20,845 bases of DNA from JBFWQM01 sp050249455. Its GTDB lineage: Bacteria; Pseudomonadota; Alphaproteobacteria; MPNO01; VGEU01. Shown piece by piece: positions 1-7,030 of the stretch. The position numbers were made by a program, and so were the translations under genes. The notes under the pieces were generated by a model. That model was not told the origin of the DNA. It made no database searches and worked only from the letters and a program-made list of their open reading frames with translations. The first letter of the stretch is position 1; every line of letters begins with the position of its first letter. Location: positions 1-20,845 of the forward strand of contig JBFWQM010000076.1 of the NCBI GenBank assembly GCA_050249455.1. The letters are read 5' to 3'.

Positions 1-2037
1 GCTCTCGCGCGCGGTCCGCTTGGGCAGGAGGTTCAGCGCGAGCAGCAGCAGCACGGTCGTCACCACGTCGACCGAGATCTGCGTCAGCGCGAGGTCCGGG
101 GCGGAGAGCTGCAGGAACGCGAGCGAGACCACGAGGCCGACGATGCCGGTCAGGATCAGCGACAGCACGCGGTCGTGATGGCGCAGGGCCACCGCGATGC
201 TGGCGGCGGCCAGCGCGAACCAGGCGACCGCCGCCGGGATCGAGATCGGCAGCACCGTCCGGTCGCCGGCGCCGTGATTCCCCGACCAGAACGCCCCGGC
301 GCCGACCGCGACGATGGCGACCATCATGACGCACACGTAGCGCTGCAGCGAGCCGGTGTGCGCGCCCTCGGTCAGCCGGCGCGACAAGGTCACGGCGGCG
401 GCGACGACGGACTCGAACATCGCCTTCGCTTCCGGCCGCGGCAGCGCAAGACGCAGCGCGTTGAAGCGATCGTGGGCGAGGAACACCGCGGCGCCGGCGA
501 GGATCGCGATCGCGCTCATGCCCAGCGCCGGCGTGACGCCATGCCAGATCGCGAGGTAATGGTCGGGCAGCGGTCCGCCGACCACCGCCTGCGCCGTCGT
601 CTCGACGATGCCGCCGGCGAACAGCGCCGGCAGGAGGCCGATCGCGATCACCGGCGCGACCAGCACGGCGACCGGCAGCCACATCCCCGGCGGCGGGTCG
701 TGCGGATGATGCGGATAGTCGTGCCGCGCCGCGCCCAGGTAGACGCGGATCGCGAACCGCGCCGAGTAGGCGACGGAGAACACGGCCGCCAGGGTGGCGA
801 ACGCCGCGAACAGCCACGGCACCCCGGCGTAGGACGTCAGCGCCGCCTGCTCCAGCATCATCTCCTTGGAGAGGAAGCCGTTAAGCAGCGGGATGCCGGC
901 CATCGACGCGGCGGCGACCAGCGCCAGCGTCCCGGCGACCGGCATCAGCGTCAGCAGGCCGCCCAGCCGGCGGATGTCGCGCGTGCCGGCCTCGTGGTCG
1001 ACGATGCCGGCGCTCATGAACAGCGCGGCCTTGAACGTCGCGTGGTTCAGGATGTGGAACACCGCCGCCACCGCCGCCATCGGCGTGCCGAAGCCGAGCA
1101 GCATGGTCATCATGCCGAGATGGCTGACCGTCGAGAACGCGAGCAGGCCCTTCAGGTCGTCCTTGAAGATCGCGATCCACGCCGCGACCAGCATGGTGAG
1201 GAGGCCGACCGGCGCCACGATCGCGAACCACTCCACCGTCCCCGCCAGCGCAGGCCACAGCCGCGCCAGCAGGAAGACGCCCGCCTTCACCATCGTGGCC
1301 GAATGGAGATAGGCGGAGACCGGCGTCGGCGCCGCCATCGCGTGCGGCAGCCAGAAGTGGAACGGGAACTGCGCCGACTTGGTGAACGCGCCGCCGAGGA
1401 TGAGGAGGAGGGTCGGCAAATAGAGCGGCGAAGCCTTGATCGCGTCGCCGCGCCGCAGGATCTCCGACAGCTCGTAGGTACCGGCGATATGGCCCAGCAG
1501 CAGCATGCCGCCGATCAGCGCCAGGCCGCCGCCGCCGGTGATCGCCAGCGCCATCCGCGCGCCCTGGCGCGCCTCCGGCAGATGCCGCCAGTAGCCGATC
1601 AGCAGGAACGACGTGAGGCTGGTCAGCTCCCAGAACACCAGCAGCAGGAGGATGTTGTCGCTGAGCACGATGCCGACCATCGCGCCCTGGAACAGGAGCA
1701 GATAGGCGTAGAAGCGCCCCATCGGGTCGCGGTCGTGCAGATAGAACCGCGCGTAGAGGATGATCAGCAGCCCGATGCCCAGGATGAGCGCGGCGAAGAA
1801 CAGCCCCAGCCCGTCGAGGAAAAAGGAGAACGCGAGGCCGAGCTGCGGCATCCACTCGACGTGGACCCGCACGACCTCGCCGCGCCAGACGGCCGGGGCA
1901 TGCGAAAGCAGCAGCGCGAGCGCGGCCGCGGTGGCCAGGCCGGTCACCGCGGCGCAGACGTTGCGACCTGACCGGATCGCCAGCGGCGGCAGTGCCGCGG
2001 CGAGAAATGGGATCAACGCTACCAGCCACAACGTCAT
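1..2037 (-). CDS. mrpA: Multisubunit Na+/H+ antiporter subunit A (MrpA/MnhA/PhaA type), 3'-truncated by the window edge
   Basis: Large membrane subunit of the Mrp cation/proton antiporter, related to complex I NuoL; it exchanges cytoplasmic Na+ (or K+) for H+ at the inner membrane. Reading from ATG 2037-2035, 679 codons stay open to base 1. The protein begins MTLWLVALIPFLAAALPP and is almost entirely hydrophobic. Hallmarks are LLVFWELTS around residue 137 (the conserved proton-path Glu) and KSAQFPFHFWLPHAM starting at Lys220 (the conserved TM Lys), followed by HSATMVKAG. The last visible residues include APDLALTQISVDVVTTVLLL, a stretch typical of the C-terminal part of MrpA. Full-length proteins are usually about 770-970 aa, longer if fused to MrpB, so the end and the remaining mrp genes lie to the left. 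No frameshift was seen in the stretches translated. No strong SD precedes the ATG. It is divergent from the kinase gene at 2404. Confidence 0.93.
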   Translation of the reverse strand, partial: MTLWLVALIPFLAAALPPLAIRSGRNVCAAVTGLATAAALALLLSHAPAVWRGEVVRVHVEWMPQLGLAFSFFLDGLGLFFAALILGIGLLIILYARFYLHDRDPMGRFYAYLLLFQGAMVGIVLSDNILLLLVFWELTSLTSFLLIGYWRHLPEARQGARMALAITGGGGLALIGGMLLLGHIAGTYELSEILRRGDAIKASPLYLPTLLLILGGAFTKSAQFPFHFWLPHAMAAPTPVSAYLHSATMVKAGVFLLARLWPALAGTVEWFAIVAPVGLLTMLVAAWIAIFKDDLKGLLAFSTVSHLGMMTMLLGFGTPMAAVAAVFHILNHATFKAALFMSAGIVDHEAGTRDIRRLGGLLTLMPVAGTLALVAAASMAGIPLLNGFLSKEMMLEQAALTSYAGVPWLFAAFATLAAVFSVAYSARFAIRVYLGAARHDYPHHPHDPPPGMWLPVAVLVAPVIAIGLLPALFAGGIVETTAQAVVGGPLPDHYLAIWHGVTPALGMSAIAILAGAAVFLAHDRFNALRLALPRPEAKAMFESVVAAAVTLSRRLTEGAHTGSLQRYVCVMMVAIVAVGAGAFWSGNHGAGDRTVLPISIPAAVAWFALAAASIAVALRHHDRVLSLILTGIVGLVVSLAFLQLSAPDLALTQISVDVVTTVLLLLALNLLPKRTARES

Positions 2038-2040
2038 TCA

Positions 2041-2200
2041 GGCGTCACTCCGCGATCGCATCTCTCGAGCACCGGCGCGTCCTGCCCGGTGCGGGTTTCA
2101 ATCGGTCGCTGCGTTGCCCCGCGTTCGCGCAGGCTGCCTCCCGCTGGCTGACGATGCTGACGGTCCCCATTGCGCCGCGTGCCTTTCGGGCACGCCGCGC
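2041..2200 (-). ncRNA. Candidate structured 5' leader (possible riboswitch) of mrpA
   Basis: On the mrpA strand this stretch just before the start codon holds several complementary segments. A perfect 7-bp hairpin with a CGAAA loop spans 2177-2195. A 5-bp CTGCG/CGCAG stem pairs 2128-2132 with 2109-2113. GCGGG near 2140-2144 can pair with CCCGC at 2091-2095, enclosing that stem. A 7-bp GCACCGG/CCGGTGC hairpin pairs 2086-2092 with 2069-2075. The last two alternatives share bases, so they could be mutually exclusive. Cation-transporter genes are known to be controlled by Na+ (DUF1646) and Li+ (nhaA-I/II) riboswitches, but I could not confirm a match to any consensus. GC-rich DNA forms chance stems easily, so this is a hypothesis based on position and pairing. 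Confidence 0.3.
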
Positions 2201-2339
2201 CGCTCGCCGCCGGCGCGGATTGCGGCCGGGCGAAACTGGTTCCGGCGCCCGGCTGGCACCAGATCAAAGGTTGCCGGACAGCACCGTTAGGGAACACGCA
2301 ACCATCGGGAGCGCGCAAGCCGGGGCCGGCATCATGGTT

Positions 2340-2369
2340 TTGACACCACCGTATTCACCACACTGTATT
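2340..2369 (+). promoter_or_regulatory. Putative sigma70-type promoter of the MASE1 kinase gene
   Basis: A perfect TTGACA at 2340-2345 is followed after 18 bases by TGTATT at 2364-2369, which matches TATAAT at four of six positions. A start point near 2376 would leave a leader of about 28 nt before ATG 2404 and would place the alternative TTG codon at 2368 inside the promoter. This supports the ATG as the true start. The rest of the 366-bp gap between mrpA and the kinase shows no convincing gene; its mrpA-proximal half is described as a candidate leader RNA. Confidence 0.5.
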
Positions 2370-2403
2370 GCAGGCGCACCGACCGCTAGATTTGCAACCG
2401 GAC

Positions 2404-4002
2404 ATGCACACCGACACGATCCACACGCGCGTCATGCTCGGCGCAGGCTATGTCCTGGCCTTCGTCACGCTCGACTACTTGAGCTTCGTGGAGTCCTTCC
2501 ACGGGCTCGCCATCACGCCCTGGAATCCGCCGTCCGGACTGGCGCTGGCGGTGACGATGCTGTGGGGCCTGCGGTTCGCGGGCGCCGTCATGCTGGCGCC
2601 GGTCGTCGCGACCTTCCTCATCCGCGAGACGTTCGACGCATTGTGGCTGCACGCGATCGAGGCGCTGATCCTCGGCGGCGGCTATCTGCTGGCCGGGCTT
2701 TTCCTGCGCGGGCCGGCGCGGCTAAACCCCGCCCTCGCCAGCGTGCGCGACGTCGTGGTGCTGATGGCGACCGCCGCCGTCGCCACGACGTCGGTGGGCA
2801 TGGCCTATATCGGTATCCTGGTGCTGAACGGCATCCTCGCGCTCGCCGACGCCGGCGCGGGGCTGGCGCGCTTCATCGTCGGCGATCTCGTCGGCATCCT
2901 GGTGTTCACGCCGCCGCTGCTGCTGCTGTTCGCCGGCGGCGGCGCGTGGCTGCGGCCGTCACGGCGGCATCTGGTCCTCGTCGCAGGCATCGTGGCGGCG
3001 CTGGCGATCATCCTGTATCTGCCGCACGCCAGCCAATTCCAGCTCTTCTATCTTCTCTTCATCCCGCTGCTGTGGAGCGCCCTGCGCGACGGCATCGCCG
3101 GCGCCTGCCTGGCGCTGACGCTGACCCAGCTCGGGCTGATCGCCGCGTTGATGACGGATGAGGCGCTGTTCGCCGACCTGGCGGTGTTCCAGACCTTCCT
3201 GATCTCGCTTTCGGTAATCGGCCTCGTTGTCGGCGCGCTGGTGAGCCAGCAGCAGCGCACCTCGGCCCGGCTTCGCTACCAGCGGCTGTCGCTCAACCGG
3301 GCGCTGCGCGTGCGATCGGTCGGCGAAATGGCGAGCGCCGTCGCGCACGAGGTCAACCAGCCGATCACCGCGATCAACATGCTGTGCGGTGTGGTGGAAA
3401 GCGCGGTGCGCAACAACGACCATGAGCGCGCCAGCATGGCGGTCGCCCGGCTGCGGACGGAATGCGAACGCGCCGGCACGATCGTGCGATCGACCCGCGA
3501 CCTCATGCACGGCGAGAAGCCGCAGCCGGTCCAGGTCGACCTCGTGCAGGCGATCGGCGAGCTGCGCGAGCTGGTGTCCGACCGCCTGCGCGACCAGGGA
3601 ATCGAATTCGCCGTCAGCGTCGCCGCGGAAGCCCGCCGCATCGTCGCCGATCCGGTCCAGTTGCAGCAGGCGCTCTACAACCTGATCGACAACAGCATCG
3701 ACGCCATGTCGGCGGCCCGGTACTCGGGGGAGATCACGGTCTCCGCGCGCATCGGCCGCGACGGCCTGGTCGAAGTGACGGTGGGCGACAATGGGCCCGG
3801 CTTCCCGCCGGAGCTGCTCGACTTCGGCGTCGCGCCTTTCGTGTCGACCAAGGCGCACGGCTCGGGCATCGGCCTGTCGGTCGCCCGCTCGATCGCCGAG
3901 GCGCATGGAGGCGGCCTTTCGTTCGTGCCCCAGGCTTCCGGGGCTTCCGTCAGTCTGACATTTCCCGCATGGGTGAGCGATGAACACCGTAGCCATTATT
4001 GA
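2404..4002 (+). CDS. MASE1-domain sensor histidine kinase
   Basis: Membrane sensor kinase of 532 aa that should phosphorylate the response regulator starting at 3980. Residues 1 to about 285 are a MASE1-type hydrophobic sensor with roughly eight membrane segments; the motif ITPWNPPSGLALA near the N-terminus is typical of MASE1. The HisKA region carries AVAHEVNQPITAINML with phospho-acceptor His315. The C-terminal ATPase has DNSIDAM (N box), GDNGPGFP (G1) and GSGIGLSVARSIAEAHGGG (G2). The HEVNQP form places it in the FixL/DctB-like HisKA group. The MASE1 ligand is unknown and no PAS or haem domain is present. The ATG at 2404 is chosen over TTG 2368 because a promoter lies across the latter; the SD is weak. 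The last 23 bases overlap the regulator gene, indicating translational coupling. Confidence 0.9.
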   Translation: MHTDTIHTRVMLGAGYVLAFVTLDYLSFVESFHGLAITPWNPPSGLALAVTMLWGLRFAGAVMLAPVVATFLIRETFDALWLHAIEALILGGGYLLAGLFLRGPARLNPALASVRDVVVLMATAAVATTSVGMAYIGILVLNGILALADAGAGLARFIVGDLVGILVFTPPLLLLFAGGGAWLRPSRRHLVLVAGIVAALAIILYLPHASQFQLFYLLFIPLLWSALRDGIAGACLALTLTQLGLIAALMTDEALFADLAVFQTFLISLSVIGLVVGALVSQQQRTSARLRYQRLSLNRALRVRSVGEMASAVAHEVNQPITAINMLCGVVESAVRNNDHERASMAVARLRTECERAGTIVRSTRDLMHGEKPQPVQVDLVQAIGELRELVSDRLRDQGIEFAVSVAAEARRIVADPVQLQQALYNLIDNSIDAMSAARYSGEITVSARIGRDGLVEVTVGDNGPGFPPELLDFGVAPFVSTKAHGSGIGLSVARSIAEAHGGGLSFVPQASGASVSLTFPAWVSDEHRSHY

Positions 4003-4615
4003 CGACGACGCCGGCGTCCTGTCCGCGATGCGCATGGTGCTGGAGGGCGCCGGCTACAAGGTCGAGGCCTTCGAAGCCGCCGACGACTTCATGGGGGCGC
4101 CTATGCAGCCGGGCTGCATCGTCAGCGACGTGCTGATGCCGCGGATGAGCGGCCTGGAGCTGCTGAAGGCGCTGAAGCAGCGCGGCGACCCGCGGCCGCT
4201 GATCCTGATCACCGCGCACGGCGACATCGACATGGCGGTCCAGGCGATGCGCGAAGGCGCGTTCGACTTCATCGAGAAGCCGTTCGACGAAAACCGGCTG
4301 ACGGAGGTCGTCCGCCGCGGCCTCGATGCCGCCGCCGCGGCGATGGCCGAGCACGACGCCCGGGCCGAGCTGCGCAAGCGGTACGACGAGCTGTCGGCGC
4401 GGCAGAAGGAGGTCATGAAGCTCGTGCTCCACGGCTGCTCCAACAAGGAGATCGCCAACCGCCTGGGCATCAGCGTGCGGACGGTGGAGAGCTACCGCGC
4501 CTGGGTGATGGAGCGCATGCACGCCGGCTCGATCATCGAGCTGGTGCGGATCGGCGTCTCGCTCGGGATCGACCAGTCGGAAGCGGCGCCGGGCGAAGCG
4601 GTCGAGGGCCGCTGA
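3980..4615 (+). CDS. FixJ/NarL-family response regulator with LuxR-type HTH
   Basis: DNA-binding response regulator of 211 aa, the expected partner of the MASE1 kinase whose gene it overlaps. The receiver domain (residues 1 to about 118) shows acidic D8-D9-D10, phospho-acceptor D50 in CIVSDVLMP, switch residue T78 in LITAHGD and K100 in EKPFD. A helical linker leads to a LuxR/GerE helix-turn-helix at about residues 135-190 (LSARQKEVMKLVLHGCSNKE, then IANRLGISVRTVESYRAWVM). The layout and the HGDIDMAVQAMREGAFDFIEKPF segment closely resemble FixJ/TodT/StyR regulators. Targets cannot be deduced from the window; the divergent mrpA is the nearest candidate by position only. The gene ends just before a hairpin terminator. 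Confidence 0.92.
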   Translation: MNTVAIIDDDAGVLSAMRMVLEGAGYKVEAFEAADDFMGAPMQPGCIVSDVLMPRMSGLELLKALKQRGDPRPLILITAHGDIDMAVQAMREGAFDFIEKPFDENRLTEVVRRGLDAAAAAMAEHDARAELRKRYDELSARQKEVMKLVLHGCSNKEIANRLGISVRTVESYRAWVMERMHAGSIIELVRIGVSLGIDQSEAAPGEAVEGR

Positions 4616-4630
4616 AATCGCCGCGACGAG

Positions 4631-4659
4631 AAAGGGCGGGTCCTGCGACCCGCCCCTTT
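4631..4659. terminator. Bidirectional intrinsic-type terminator
   Basis: A perfect 9-bp stem (GGGCGGGTC at 4634-4642 with GACCCGCCC at 4647-4655) closes a 4-nt loop and is flanked by AAA on one side and TTT on the other after one extra C. It sits in the 72-bp gap between the converging response-regulator and gentisate dioxygenase genes, so it can serve both. The T run is short, so efficiency is uncertain. Confidence 0.72.
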
Positions 4660-4687
4660 ACAACCGATGCGGCAGTCGCCGGATGCT

Positions 4688-5743
4688 TCAGGCGTCGCCG
4701 CGGCGCTCGCGGAACAGCCCCATCTTCTTGTGGATGGGGAGGTCGGAGAAGCTGAACAGGTAGGCGTCGTCCGACGCTTCGTGGCGGTGCGGATACCATT
4801 CGGGGATCACGAACACGTCGCGCGGGCCCCATTCCAGCACCTTGTCGCCGACGATCGTGCGGCCATGGCCTTCGACCACGTTGTAGACCCACGAAGCGGT
4901 GGACTGGTAGGTCGCGCCGCGGAACGCCTTGGGCAGGCGCTGCATGTAGCAGCCGATGGTCTGCATCACCGAGCCGCCGGTCGCCGGATTGACGTATTCC
5001 ATCTTCACGCCGTGGCAGGGATCGGCGTCGCCGGACTTCGACAGCCGCTCCAGCGCCGCCCGCGTCTCTGCATAGCGGTAGTGGAAGATCGGCGAATGCC
5101 GCGTCTCCACCTGGGCGCCGAAGGGCAGCATGTTGGCCCCGTAGCGCGCGACGTTGTCGCCGGGCTGGTGCGCGCCGGGGAAGCGCTCGTCCGGATACGG
5201 CTCGGCGAACACCGGGCCGAGATACTTGACGAACGGGATGTCGAGGCCGTCGAGCCACACCACCGGCACGTCGCCCTCGTGCCCGTGGTCGTGCCATACC
5301 CAGGACGGGGTCAGGATCAGGTCGCCCCGCTCCATGTAGGCCTTCTCGCCGTTGATCGCGGTGTAGGCGCCCGAGCCCTCGATGATGAAGCGCAGCGCGC
5401 TGGGGCTGTGGCGGTGCGCGGGCGCGACCTCGCCCGGCATGATCAGCTGCAGGCCGCCGTACAGCGCCTCGGTGATGCAGGATTCGCCCCGCATCGACGG
5501 ATTCTCCAGGATCAGCACCCGGCGCTCCGCCTCCTCTGCCGAGATCACGTCGGCGGATTCGAGCAGGTGGTTGCGCAACCCGTCGTACTGCCAGACGTGC
5601 GGCGTCGCCTTGGTCACCGGCTCGCGGACCAGCAGCTTGTGCAGCACCTCCCACAGCGGCGCCAGGTGGAACTGGTCGATCCGGCCGTAATAGTCCGCCC
5701 GGGCATTCGTCATCTCGGGCTTGTGGTCCATCGCTCGCGACAT
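4688..5743 (-). CDS. gtdA: Gentisate 1,2-dioxygenase (bicupin)
   Basis: Cytosolic Fe(II) ring-cleaving dioxygenase that opens gentisate (2,5-dihydroxybenzoate) to maleylpyruvate in aromatic catabolism. The 351-aa length fits the family. The N-terminal cupin has PAHRHSPSALRFIIEG with iron ligands His110 and His112 and a third ligand His151 in WVWHDHGH, spaced as in characterised enzymes. The second cupin includes SWVYNVVEGHGRTIVGD and DVFVIPEWYPHRH. The first ATG is favoured by a GGAG eight bases upstream (5752-5755). It lies 78 bp downstream of the glycosyltransferase operon on the same strand but has its own AT-rich upstream patch. No maleylpyruvate isomerase or hydrolase gene is adjacent, so the pathway is incomplete here. 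A paralogue acting on salicylate or 1-hydroxy-2-naphthoate cannot be excluded. Confidence 0.9.
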   Translation of the reverse strand: MSRAMDHKPEMTNARADYYGRIDQFHLAPLWEVLHKLLVREPVTKATPHVWQYDGLRNHLLESADVISAEEAERRVLILENPSMRGESCITEALYGGLQLIMPGEVAPAHRHSPSALRFIIEGSGAYTAINGEKAYMERGDLILTPSWVWHDHGHEGDVPVVWLDGLDIPFVKYLGPVFAEPYPDERFPGAHQPGDNVARYGANMLPFGAQVETRHSPIFHYRYAETRAALERLSKSGDADPCHGVKMEYVNPATGGSVMQTIGCYMQRLPKAFRGATYQSTASWVYNVVEGHGRTIVGDKVLEWGPRDVFVIPEWYPHRHEASDDAYLFSFSDLPIHKKMGLFRERRGDA

Positions 5744-5810
5744 CTTGCGTCTCCTCGCAGCGGGCCCGCGCGGCGCGCCGGATGGGGGCGGGCCGCCGCA
5801 GTTTGAAACG

Positions 5811-5830
5811 ATTATAGTGTATTATATTGT
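5811..5830 (-). promoter_or_regulatory. AT-rich tandem 10-bp repeat; likely promoter/operator of the gentisate dioxygenase gene
   Basis: Two adjacent 10-mers, ATTATAGTGT (5811-5820) and ATTATATTGT (5821-5830), differ at one base. On the minus strand each reads as a perfect TATAAT at 5811-5816 and 5821-5826. They stand about 68-83 bp upstream of the dioxygenase ATG in an otherwise very GC-rich region and overlap the last codons of the upstream glycosyltransferase. No good -35 box was found for either hexamer, which suggests an activator-dependent promoter or a regulator binding across the tandem copies. Confidence 0.45.
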
Positions 5831-7030
5831 CGCATCCGACGCCCCAGGCAAGGAAGCCCGTTTCGCCGCGTCCGGCGAGGCGAGGCGGCCGGCGATCTCC
5901 TCCACGCGGCGGGCGTTGTCGGCCCAGGTGAAGCCGCGGACGTCGATCGTGCGGCTGGCGGCCGCGCCCAGCCGGTCGCGCAGGGACGAGTCGCGGCACA
6001 GCCGGTCCAGCGCGGCGCGGAAGGCGCCGGGGTCGGCCGGGTCGAACAGCGCGGCGTCGACGCCGTCGGTGAGGACCTCGCGGATGTTGGGCGTGTCCGG
6101 GGCGACGATGGCGCAGCCCATCGCCATGTATTCGAACAGCTTGAGCGGCGAGGCATAGGGCACCACGTCCGGCTGCAGCGCGATGTCGAACGCGGCGACA
6201 TGGTCGGCGATGCGGTCGCGGTCGACCAGCCCGGCCAGGGTCAGCCGGTCGGCGACGCCGCGGGCTGCCGCGGCGGCGGCGATCGCCTCCTTCACCGTCC
6301 CGTCGCCGACCACCAGGAAGTGCATGTCGTGGCCGGCCGGGGCCTCCGCCATGTGGTCGATCACCCGCTCCAGCCCATGCCACGGCCGCATGAAGCCTGT
6401 GAAGCCCAGCACCAGGCGGCCGGCGAGGCCGAGCCTGGCCTTCGCCGCCTCCCGCGCCTCCTTGCCGCGTTCCGGGAAGCGGGCGCGGTCGATGCCGTTG
6501 GCGATGACGGCGATGCGGCCTTCCGGCACGCCGGCGGCGCGGACATCTTCGGCCAGCACCCGCGTCACCGGCAGCACCGCGTCGGCGCCGCGCCAGATCA
6601 GCCGCTCCGTCCACCGCGCGAGGCCGGGGAAGGCAAGCCCGTCGTGCTTCGCCCGCTCCGCCGCCAGCGGCGCGTTGACCTCCAGCAGCAGCGGCAGCCC
6701 GGTGCGCCGGCGCAGCCACAGCCCGGCCAGGCAATGCAGGTTGTAGCGCTCGTAGATCACGTCGAACGCCTGCGCCCGTGCCGCGCCGCGCAGCCGGCGA
6801 TAGGCGTGCGCGGAGTATGCCACCTCGGCCAGCTCGTAGACCGCCTTGGGGATGTAGCGCTTCAGGCTCGCCACCAGCCCGGCGTCGGCGCCGAACTGCT
6901 CGCTCTCGTAGCCGGGCGGCGCGACCACGACGATCTCGTGGCCGCGCGCGGCAAGGGCACGCGTCAGCTCCTCGATATGGACGTTCTGGCCGTCCTTCGA
7001 CCGGGTGCGGTGGTGATAGAGGATCCTCAT
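5822..7030 (-). CDS. Family 4 glycosyltransferase (exopolysaccharide cluster, third of three)
   Basis: Cytosolic retaining glycosyltransferase of 402 aa with a GT-B fold, expected to add one sugar to the lipid-linked exopolysaccharide repeat. It starts MRILYHHRTRSKDGQNVHIE, whose DGQNVHIEEL is the N-terminal acceptor-side loop of the family. The donor domain has VIANGIDRARF, LVLGFTGFMRPWHGLERVI and the nucleotide-sugar motif PLKLFEYMAMGCAIVAPDTP with an intact E-x7-E-like region ending at IREVL. The start codon ATG 7030-7028 overlaps the upstream gene's TGA (ATGA), so the larger open frame extending upstream is not the gene. The C-terminus runs into the AT-rich promoter patch of the dioxygenase gene. 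Donor and acceptor sugars are unknown. Confidence 0.88.
   Translation of the reverse strand: MRILYHHRTRSKDGQNVHIEELTRALAARGHEIVVVAPPGYESEQFGADAGLVASLKRYIPKAVYELAEVAYSAHAYRRLRGAARAQAFDVIYERYNLHCLAGLWLRRRTGLPLLLEVNAPLAAERAKHDGLAFPGLARWTERLIWRGADAVLPVTRVLAEDVRAAGVPEGRIAVIANGIDRARFPERGKEAREAAKARLGLAGRLVLGFTGFMRPWHGLERVIDHMAEAPAGHDMHFLVVGDGTVKEAIAAAAAARGVADRLTLAGLVDRDRIADHVAAFDIALQPDVVPYASPLKLFEYMAMGCAIVAPDTPNIREVLTDGVDAALFDPADPGAFRAALDRLCRDSSLRDRLGAAASRTIDVRGFTWADNARRVEEIAGRLASPDAAKRASLPGASDATI

Noticed and set aside
175..1971. 598-codon open frame on the plus strand opposite mrpA
   Set aside because: Arg/His/Gln-rich, low-complexity product with no family features; it is the antisense shadow of the clear MrpA frame.
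2034..2318. 94-codon minus-strand frame overlapping the mrpA start
   Set aside because: No recognisable domain, and it ends inside the mrpA start region; the stretch is better explained as mrpA leader.
2368..2403. TTG start extending the MASE1 kinase by 12 residues
   Set aside because: It lies in the putative -10 region and adds non-conserved residues; ATG 2404 is better supported.
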